Shown here piece after piece: positions 7,477-13,126 of a stretch of 13,126 bases of DNA (position 1 is its first letter; each line of letters opens with the position of its first letter). The DNA lies in the NCBI GenBank assembly GCA_018067115.1, contig JAGPVI010000313.1, forward strand, positions 1 to 13,126. The letters run 5' to 3'. Both the position numbers and the translations under genes were made by a program. The notes under the pieces are model-generated. The model was not told the DNA's origin and searched no databases. It saw nothing but the letters and a program-made list of their open reading frames with translations. The stretch is from Bizionia sp. (GTDB lineage: Bacteria; Bacteroidota; Bacteroidia; Flavobacteriales; Flavobacteriaceae).

Positions 7477-8743
7477 AAAGGTTCTTATTATCACCTACTA
7501 TTGGCCACCCGCTGGAGGCCCTGGCGTTCAGCGTTGGTTGAAATTCGTGAAATATTTACCCGAATTTCAAATTGAACCTGTTGTTTATTGTCCGTCGAAC
7601 CCAAATTACCCTATAATAGATCAAAGTTTGTTATCTGAAGTATCAGATGAAGTAACTGTGCTTAAACAGCCTATAAAAGAGCCTTATAAGTTCGCTGGAT
7701 TTTTATCTAAAAAATCAAAAACCATAAGTAAAGGTATTATTCCAGAAAATAAAAAGCAAGGAATTATAGAGAAGTTAATGCTCTATGTTCGCGGCAATTT
7801 TTTTATTCCTGATGCTAGAAAAGGATGGATAAAACCGTCTGTGGTTTACTTGTCTACATACATTTCAGATTATAAAATAGACACTATAATTACTAGTGGG
7901 CCACCACATAGCTTGCACTTAATAGGGTTAAAGCTACAAGAAGACCTTGGCGTGCAATGGATTGCCGATTTTCGAGATCCGTGGACGTCAATAGGGTATC
8001 ATAAAAAATTAAAACTCACGGTACCCTCTCAAAAAAAGCATAAAGAATTAGAGAAAAAGGTACTGACTAAGGCCAATAAAATAATAGTGACCAGTAATAA
8101 CACAAAAAAAGAGTTTCAGCGGATAACAGAGCAGCCAATAACCGTCATAACTAATGGTTATGATGTCGAGCAATCGCCCGTTATTACTATGGATATCAAT
8201 TTTACCTTGTCTCATATAGGATCTTTTTTATCTGAAAGAAACCCGGAAATGTTATGGAAAGTCCTTCAAGATTTACGTCAGGAGGATGAAGGTTTTAAAA
8301 AGGATTTTGAATTGAAACTTGTTGGCGCTGTTAGTGATTCTGTACTGCAATCTATCTCTAAAAATGGTTTAAATGATTGTTTATGTAATATAGGTTATGT
8401 TTCTCATAATGAGGCAGTAATGTTTCAAAAACAAACACAGTTGCTATTGTTGGTTGAAATCGATTCTGACGAAACAAAAGCCATTATTCCAGGGAAGTTA
8501 TTTGAGTATATGGTGTCAGAGCGACCTATTCTTGCTATTGGACCAATTGATAGTGATGTCGAAGATATTTTAAAAGAAACCAATACTGGAAGCTATTTTA
8601 ATTACGACGATTATGAGGCCTTAAAATCTGGAATTAAAACACATTATGAAATGTTTAAAACGGGTAATTTAAAATCGCACGCGATTGGTTTGCAAAAATA
8701 CAGTCGAAGAAATTTAACCCAATCTTTAGCAGAACTTTTATAA
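7469..8743 (+). CDS. Glycosyltransferase family 4 (GT-B fold)
   Basis: A cytoplasmic or membrane-associated glycosyltransferase of 424 residues that should transfer a sugar from a nucleotide donor to a growing glycan. The N-terminal YYWPPAGGPGVQRWLKF (10-26) is the glycine-rich acceptor-side loop of a Bacteroidota GT4 group. TSGPPHS (142-148) and IADFRDPWT (165-173) follow, then TNGYD at the start of the second Rossmann domain. IIPGKLFEYMVSERPIL holds the donor-binding glutamate region near the C terminus. The start is GTG: the in-frame TAA lies directly before it (7466-7468), so no upstream start exists, and the conserved motif begins only nine residues in. It overlaps the YfhO-family gene by 8 nt and shares one base with the flippase gene (TAATG), which points to translational coupling. 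Confidence 0.88.
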   Translation: MNKKVLIITYYWPPAGGPGVQRWLKFVKYLPEFQIEPVVYCPSNPNYPIIDQSLLSEVSDEVTVLKQPIKEPYKFAGFLSKKSKTISKGIIPENKKQGIIEKLMLYVRGNFFIPDARKGWIKPSVVYLSTYISDYKIDTIITSGPPHSLHLIGLKLQEDLGVQWIADFRDPWTSIGYHKKLKLTVPSQKKHKELEKKVLTKANKIIVTSNNTKKEFQRITEQPITVITNGYDVEQSPVITMDINFTLSHIGSFLSERNPEMLWKVLQDLRQEDEGFKKDFELKLVGAVSDSVLQSISKNGLNDCLCNIGYVSHNEAVMFQKQTQLLLLVEIDSDETKAIIPGKLFEYMVSERPILAIGPIDSDVEDILKETNTGSYFNYDDYEALKSGIKTHYEMFKTGNLKSHAIGLQKYSRRNLTQSLAELL

Positions 8744-10197
8744 TGGGAATAGTCGTTAATCAATCTATTAAAAACACTGTAATTACCTATTTAGGATTTG
8801 GAATCGGTGCCATTAATGTACTGTTTTTATTTACCAAGTTTATAGATCCGGTCTATTTTGGTGTGATTACTTTTATTTTATCGACGGCTAATATAATGAT
8901 GCCGCTTATGGCATTTGGAGTTCACAATACCATTGTAAAATTTTATTCTTCTTTTAAAACACGACAATCACAAAACGGATTTTTAACCTTAATGTTATTG
9001 CTTCCGTTTATTGTTATTATACCAGCAATAGGTATCAGTTTTTTTGCTTTCGATATAATAAGCGAATGGATTTCTAAAGAAAATCCTATTGTGGGAGATT
9101 ATACGTGGCATATTATTATTACGGCAATTGCATTTGCTTATTTCGAGGTCTTTTATGCGTGGAGTAAAGTGCACCTTCAAAGTGTGTTTGGTAATTTTAT
9201 GAAAGAGGTGTTTCATAGGGTTTGCACTACTGTTTTATTGGTTTTAGTATATTTTGATTACATAGGTACTCAGGAATTAATTCAGGCAATTGTAGGGGTT
9301 TATGTGGTTAGAATGATAATAATGAAGCTGTACGCTTATAGCTTGCGTTTTCCATCGTTAAAACACATACAGTTCAAAGGGACATCGCGAATATTAAAAT
9401 ACACGTCTTTAATTATAATTGCTGGCTCGGTGGCTAATATTATTTTAGAGATCGATAAGTTTATGATTGGTAAATACGTGGCTATAGAAAATGTAGCTTT
9501 TTACGGTGTTGCCATCTACATTGCAACGGTAATTGGCGTGCCCTTGCGCTCTATGCATCAAATAACTTATCCGTTAACGGCAAAATTATTAAACGAAAAG
9601 AATAAGGTCGAGCTTAAAAAACTCTATCAAAAAAGTTCATTGAGCTTATTTATAATTAGCGGTTTTATATTTTTAATTATCATTTTAAATATAAATCAAC
9701 TGTATGTTTTATTGCCAGATGATTATACGGGTGGACTCATTATTGTTTTTGTTATTGGATTAGCGAAGTTATACGACAATGCTTTAGGAAATAACAATGC
9801 GATTTTATTTAATAGTGATTATTATAGAGTAGTATTATTACTCGGTGTATTACTTGCTGTATCCACTGTAATATTAAATGCACTTTTCATTCCAGAATTT
9901 GGTATTAATGGAGCCGCTTACGCGAGTTGTATAACTATATTTTTGTATAACACCATTAAGGTAGTTTTTGTGTATTTAAAGTTTAAAATGCAACCGTTTA
10001 CAATCAATACATACAAAACTTTGGCGCTTATTATTTTTAGTGGATTTTGTTTTTATTTCTGGGAGTTCCCCTTTCATCCCATAATTAATATTGCATTAAA
10101 ATCGCTGTTGTTAAGTGTGTTTTATGGATTCGTTGTCTACCGCTTTAATTTATCTTCGGATATAACAGCTTTAATTAATAAGCTACTACAACGTTAA
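8743..10197 (+). CDS. Oligosaccharide flippase / polysaccharide biosynthesis membrane protein
   Basis: A 484-residue polytopic inner-membrane protein of the Wzx-like (MATE/MOP superfamily) flippases, which move lipid-linked oligosaccharides across the membrane. The N terminus (NQSIKNTVITYLGFGIGAINVLFLF, split here as NQSIKNTVITYLGFG then IGAINVLFLF) is the typical first helix, followed by FIDPVYFGVITFILS, which resembles the 'L.p..yG...l' start of this family. About 12-14 hydrophobic helices alternate with short basic loops. ILEIDKFMIGKYV (about 230-242) resembles the helix-7 region, where these flippases carry charged residues. The start overlaps the glycosyltransferase stop by one base. A terminator follows. 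The transported glycan is not deducible. Confidence 0.85.
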   Translation: MGIVVNQSIKNTVITYLGFGIGAINVLFLFTKFIDPVYFGVITFILSTANIMMPLMAFGVHNTIVKFYSSFKTRQSQNGFLTLMLLLPFIVIIPAIGISFFAFDIISEWISKENPIVGDYTWHIIITAIAFAYFEVFYAWSKVHLQSVFGNFMKEVFHRVCTTVLLVLVYFDYIGTQELIQAIVGVYVVRMIIMKLYAYSLRFPSLKHIQFKGTSRILKYTSLIIIAGSVANIILEIDKFMIGKYVAIENVAFYGVAIYIATVIGVPLRSMHQITYPLTAKLLNEKNKVELKKLYQKSSLSLFIISGFIFLIIILNINQLYVLLPDDYTGGLIIVFVIGLAKLYDNALGNNNAILFNSDYYRVVLLLGVLLAVSTVILNALFIPEFGINGAAYASCITIFLYNTIKVVFVYLKFKMQPFTINTYKTLALIIFSGFCFYFWEFPFHPIINIALKSLLLSVFYGFVVYRFNLSSDITALINKLLQR

Positions 10198-10215
10198 AAC
10201 AGCTAGTAAACAAAA

Positions 10216-10251
10216 ACACCTGCTAAAACCTATAATGGCTTTAGCAGGTGT
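10216..10251. terminator. Bidirectional terminator after the flippase gene
   Basis: Perfect 12-bp inverted repeat ACACCTGCTAAA (10216-10227) / TTTAGCAGGTGT (10240-10251), loop 12 nt, between convergent genes. Read on the minus strand the stem is followed by TTTTTG, so it is stronger for the minus-strand gene. The plus-strand T-tract is weak. Confidence 0.8.
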
Positions 10252-10271
10252 GTAATTTGTATTAAAAGAGT

Positions 10272-11363
10272 TTAAACTCTTCCTGTTTTTCTTTCCGATC
10301 GTTTTGAAGATGAAGAACGCTCTCTAGACTTAGAGCTTCTCTCTTGAGTTTTCTTTCGAGCCGATGGGCTTCTCATTTCGCCTTTAGAGCGTGAGCTTCT
10401 TTCTTGAGTTCTAGCCGTAGGTGCTGATCTCTTCGTTCTTGACGATTTTGTTTCGGTTCTTTTTGAAGTCGAAACGCGTTCATTTCGTTGTGTACGATTA
10501 GGTGTCTTTGCCTTAGAATCTCTCGAATTCTTTGTGTTAGATCTCGCCTCTGTTGTACGTCTCGGTGTTGTGTTCCTTGTCGCATTACCATTGTTTTCAG
10601 ATCTTGAACGCGTAGATGTTGCACGCGACGCGTTTCGGTCTCTTGAGCTATTATCTGTAATACGTTGTCTTCCATCGTTACGAGACGCATAATTTCTATT
10701 TCTTTCAATAGAATGTCCTCTTCGGTTAGCTACAGCAGTACGTCTTCTACTATTGTTTGCATAAGGCTTATTGTACTTGTAACGTACGGCTTTATAATGT
10801 TTTCTGTACGGCTTATTATACACTACACGATAGTGGTGAGTAGGAATTCTGTAATGAGAATGCCATGGTCTTCGTACATAATGTCTGTTATGTATGTTAA
10901 TAAATCCTCTAAAATGAGAAAATGTATTGTGTCCATTATAATAAACATGTAAACCTCCTAAACGCGAAACATAACCGTGGTGGTTGTAATTAACGAAAAC
11001 GTGACCAATTTGATTAATTCTACCGTAGTAATCATAGAATATAGGTACATTTTCAATTTGAATGATCGCACCATATTCATCATACTGCACATATGCACCG
11101 TAATCATAACCCGAATTAAAACTTATATTAACGTTTGGAGACCCAATGGAAACATTTACATTAGGACCGTAATTAGGGAGGTAGAAGTCGAATTGCCCAT
11201 CTGGGAAAATTGAGAACTCAATACCTTGCTCTACAAAGATGAAGGAATTGTCATACCCATTAAGTCGCGAATGATTTGCAGACTCTAAAAGAGGTTCGTT
11301 TTCTGCTTTTACAGCAATACTAGTAAAAAGCAATGCTGTAAATAAATAGATTATTTTTTTCAT
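10272..11363 (-). CDS. Secreted protein with long Arg/Ser-rich basic tail, unknown function
   Basis: A 363-residue exported protein I cannot assign to a characterised family. MKKIIYLFTALLFTSIAVKA is a clear signal peptide with cleavage before ENEPL. Three zones follow. An N-terminal zone (to about 130) is rich in Tyr, Gly, Asn and Val, with short strand-like units such as FIFVEQGIEFSIFPDGQFDF and paired NVNVSIG / NVNISFN. A middle zone (about 130-203) is rich in His, Tyr, Arg. A C-terminal zone (204-363) is almost only Arg, Ser, Thr, Lys, Asn with scattered Glu, and repeats TQERSSRSK / TQERSSKSR 20 residues apart. There is no cysteine in the mature protein. The start at 11363 was chosen for the signal peptide; an upstream in-frame ATG (11414) would place 17 extra residues before it. 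The tail could bind acidic polymers; that is inference. Confidence 0.75.
   Translation of the reverse strand: MKKIIYLFTALLFTSIAVKAENEPLLESANHSRLNGYDNSFIFVEQGIEFSIFPDGQFDFYLPNYGPNVNVSIGSPNVNISFNSGYDYGAYVQYDEYGAIIQIENVPIFYDYYGRINQIGHVFVNYNHHGYVSRLGGLHVYYNGHNTFSHFRGFINIHNRHYVRRPWHSHYRIPTHHYRVVYNKPYRKHYKAVRYKYNKPYANNSRRRTAVANRRGHSIERNRNYASRNDGRQRITDNSSRDRNASRATSTRSRSENNGNATRNTTPRRTTEARSNTKNSRDSKAKTPNRTQRNERVSTSKRTETKSSRTKRSAPTARTQERSSRSKGEMRSPSARKKTQERSSKSRERSSSSKRSERKTGRV
10333..10410 (-). repeat. Imperfect direct repeat inside the Arg/Ser tail
   Basis: GAGCTTCT-C/T-TCTTGAGTT occurs at 10333-10350 and 10393-10410 (plus-strand reading), 18 bp with one mismatch and a period of exactly 60 nt. It encodes TQERSS twice, suggesting that the tail grew by in-frame duplication. 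Confidence 0.6.
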
Positions 11364-11446
11364 AACTATAGGTTTTAAGATTGAATACTGTCTAAAATAC
11401 AAGCACCGTGCCAAAAAATAAAATAGACCGTTTAAGTTGCTTATAG

Positions 11447-11475
11447 TTGTAGAAACAAATTGGCGCTGTATTTTG
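11447..11475 (+). promoter_or_regulatory. Candidate promoter of the DEAD-like gene
   Basis: TTG (11447-11449), 19 nt, then TATTTTG (11469-11475), one base shorter than the Bacteroidota -7 consensus TAnnTTTG. It lies about 50 nt before the ATG at 11527. Confidence 0.4.
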
Positions 11476-11526
11476 TCGCGTCATTAATAACGAGTAGTTT
11501 AGCGGCTACAAAAAAAGAAGAAAATT

Positions 11527-12138
11527 ATGTCTTTTAAAAAGCTAAATCCAGAAATTAAAGAAGCTTTAATTACCAATGAAATTGAAACGCCTACGTCTTT
11601 TCAGAAACGCATTTTACCAAAAATAAAATCGGGATCAGATATTTATGGTATAGCTAAAAAAGGAGCTGGTAAAACGACAGCTATGATTATCGGGACGATG
11701 CAAATGCTAGGAAGCAAAGCGTTTGAAGACGCCCCTAGAGCCTTAATACTTGTAGAGAACAAACAAGCAGCCTTAGATTTGCAAGCCGCTTTTTTAGTCT
11801 TTACCAGACGTACAGATTTACGTGTTTATGCAGCTTACGAAGAACATGATATAGATGCACAGAAAGAAGATATTTATATCGGTCAAGATGTTGTAATATG
11901 TACGCCTAAGCGTTTAAATAAATTGTTTTTTCTGAATGCCATTAATGTAACACAATTAAAACTTTTTATAATTGAAGATGCAGAGTTTGCTATAAAAGGT
12001 AAATATTATAACGACGCTGTTCGTGTTCCTGAAAGTATCGAGAAATGCCAGTTTTTAATTTTTGCTGAAGAACTATACCCGAAATTAAAACGTTTGGACG
12101 ATTTGTTTATGTTTAATGCTATTACTATTAAAGCATAG
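11527..12138 (+). CDS. Stand-alone, degenerate DEAD-box RecA1-domain protein
   Basis: A 203-residue protein covering only the first RecA-like domain of a DEAD-box RNA helicase. A Q-motif-like TPTSFQKRILP (Gln26) is followed by a Walker A AKKGAGKT (43-50, Lys49), which is intact. Then come LVENKQA (75-81) in place of motif Ia PTREL, VICTPKRL (123-130) in place of the TPGR motif, and IIEDAEFA with EDAE (150-153) in place of DEAD. QFLIFAE (175-181) stands where SAT of motif III should be. The second RecA domain is absent: the frame ends just after motif III and a terminator follows about 70 nt later. The start has an A-rich leader. ATP binding is plausible, but unwinding is unlikely without the second domain. 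A role as a regulator or partner of an RNA helicase or ribosome factor is inference. Confidence 0.8.
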   Translation: MSFKKLNPEIKEALITNEIETPTSFQKRILPKIKSGSDIYGIAKKGAGKTTAMIIGTMQMLGSKAFEDAPRALILVENKQAALDLQAAFLVFTRRTDLRVYAAYEEHDIDAQKEDIYIGQDVVICTPKRLNKLFFLNAINVTQLKLFIIEDAEFAIKGKYYNDAVRVPESIEKCQFLIFAEELYPKLKRLDDLFMFNAITIKA

Positions 12139-12205
12139 CTTTAAAAAAAGAGTAGAAGCTAAGAGATTAGAATTTACCTTAAATAATTATTATAGCTATA
12201 AAGCG

Positions 12206-12245
12206 AGAATGCCCCGTATAAAAATAGGTTTATACGGGGCATTCT
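12206..12245. terminator. Bidirectional terminator between the DEAD-like and azurin genes
   Basis: Perfect 17-bp inverted repeat (12206-12222 and 12229-12245, core GCCCCGTATAAA / TTTATACGGGGC) with a 6-nt loop AATAGG. Much more G+C-rich than its surroundings and placed between convergent genes. T-tracts are short on both sides. Confidence 0.8.
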
Positions 12246-12269
12246 TTAGTTTCTAAGGTACCGTTCTAA

Positions 12270-12785
12270 TTATTCAACGATAAGTGTGCCTTGCATTAAA
12301 GCATAGTGAGCAGGAAAAGTACACATAAAGGTGTAAGTTCCTGGAGCTGGTGCTTCAAATTCAATAGTGTCACTTTCACCGCCACCAAGCATTTTTGTGT
12401 GAGCAATAATTTGATCACTCATATCGGTTGGAATATAATCGTTGGCTCCGGCTATAGCGCCTGCTTTTCCTACAGCTGCTATATCTGCATCTTGCTGAAG
12501 TAATACCCAGTTGTGGCCCATAACCATTTTTTTCATCTTACCAACGTGTTTTAAAGTAAGCTTTACGGTTTGTCCTGCCTTAACACGAATCTCACTTTTA
12601 TTATACTTCATCTGGTCGTTACCTTCAATAACTATAACAGCTACGTTAGAATCGGCCATAGGCTCTTCAGGCGCAGCTTTTTCTTCCATTGCAGGAGTAG
12701 ACTTCATATCCGTTTTTGCATTTTTCTTGTCGTCTCCACAGCTAAATACAGCCGCAGCCAAGACTACTAAAAGTAATTTTTTCAT
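12270..12785 (-). CDS. Azurin-type blue copper lipoprotein
   Basis: A 171-residue cupredoxin that shuttles single electrons in the periplasm or on a membrane surface. MKKLLLVVLAAAVFSC is a lipoprotein signal peptide with lipid-modified Cys16, followed by a Lys/Ala/Pro/Glu linker (17-46) and the azurin domain (about 47-171). The type-1 copper site is complete: Gly90 and His91 in MGHNWVL, then Cys155, His160 and Met164 in CTFPAHYALM, with the same spacing as azurin Cys112, His117 and Met121. The only cysteines are Cys16 and Cys155, so the structural disulfide of Pseudomonas azurin is missing. The ATG at 12785 directly gives the signal peptide. No redox partner gene is visible in the window; candidates would be cytochrome oxidases or peroxidases elsewhere. 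Confidence 0.93.
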   Translation of the reverse strand: MKKLLLVVLAAAVFSCGDDKKNAKTDMKSTPAMEEKAAPEEPMADSNVAVIVIEGNDQMKYNKSEIRVKAGQTVKLTLKHVGKMKKMVMGHNWVLLQQDADIAAVGKAGAIAGANDYIPTDMSDQIIAHTKMLGGGESDTIEFEAPAPGTYTFMCTFPAHYALMQGTLIVE

Positions 12786-13126
12786 TTTAATATTTAATTT
12801 AGATTAATATTCATTTAGACGCAATGGATTACTGTTTTTCAATTGGAAAATAGAAGGTTTTTTCTATCGTTAAAATAAAAGGAAACCTATAGTGTTTTCG
12901 CTATTTGAATGACAGTAAAGTATCTTGTCATAATTTAGCTTAATTTACGATTATTATTGCAGTTAACGGTATAGAATTCGTCAGAAAACAACAAATTACT
13001 TGTAGTAAATAGTATTGTAGTAATGTAATATACTTAGAATATAAAATAGAGTAGTATCCCTGTAAAAAGTAAATTTAGCGCAAAGTAACTGGTCTTGCTT
13101 TTAACCAAAGATTATTATGGCATTGG
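12786..13126. other. AT-rich stretch without a recognisable gene
   Basis: Very AT-rich leader region upstream of the azurin gene. No minus-strand TAnnTTTG match was found, so the azurin promoter is not placed. An ATG at 13117 (ATGGCATTGG) may begin a plus-strand gene leaving the window, with a near-consensus TAAATTTA about 45 nt upstream, but ten bases cannot prove it. A short repeat GTAGTAA occurs twice near 13003-13022. Confidence 0.4.

Noticed and set aside
10373..11213. Open frames on both strands within the Arg/Ser-rich gene
   Set aside because: They are by-products of biased codon composition: low-complexity translations, no recognisable domain, no promoter.
11364..11414. Longer start for the Arg/Ser-rich secreted protein at 11414
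   Set aside because: It would place 17 residues before a textbook MKKIIYLFTALLF signal peptide.
11527..12138. DEAD-like gene as a frameshifted pseudogene of a full helicase
   Set aside because: The sequence after the stop codon does not encode helicase motifs IV-VI in any frame and runs into a terminator within about 70 nt.
12306..12807. Open frames on the plus strand opposite the azurin gene
   Set aside because: The minus-strand frame encodes a complete azurin with all copper ligands; the opposite frames show no family features.

Overview
The window looks like a chromosomal segment of a Bacteroidota bacterium, most likely a marine-type Flavobacteriaceae. This rests on the low G+C content, the absence of Shine-Dalgarno sequences (A-rich leaders instead), several upstream elements matching the Bacteroidota -7 consensus TAnnTTTG, and gene families typical of the group (DUF4834, a YfhO-family protein next to a glycosyltransferase and a flippase, a bacterial serine palmitoyltransferase). 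No mobile element, CRISPR array, rRNA or tRNA gene was seen.

Left part (1-4548): a cystathionine beta-synthase-like PLP enzyme cut by the left edge is followed by a serine palmitoyltransferase (SPT), the committed enzyme of sphingolipid synthesis. Converging on it from the other strand is a two-gene unit: an outer-membrane beta-barrel protein, then a GNAT-fold acyltransferase-like protein. The GNAT protein is the most interesting gene here. It sits tail-to-tail with SPT and resembles the GNAT-like family to which the Caulobacter ceramide synthase was assigned, so it is a candidate N-acyltransferase for bacterial ceramide. This is an inference.

Middle part (4629-10251): a plus-strand run of DUF4834 membrane protein, YfhO-family polytopic membrane protein, family-4 glycosyltransferase and oligosaccharide flippase. 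The last three overlap by 8 and 1 nt, so they are almost certainly translated from one message. Together they look like a cell-envelope glycan or glycolipid module.

Right part (10272-13126): on the minus strand a secreted protein with a 160-residue Arg/Ser/Lys/Thr-rich tail; on the plus strand a small protein made only of a degenerate first RecA domain of a DEAD-box helicase; on the minus strand a lipoprotein azurin with an intact type-1 copper site. The last 341 bases hold no recognisable gene, except possibly the first codons of a plus-strand gene at the very end. Convergent gene pairs are separated by strong hairpins that look like bidirectional terminators.
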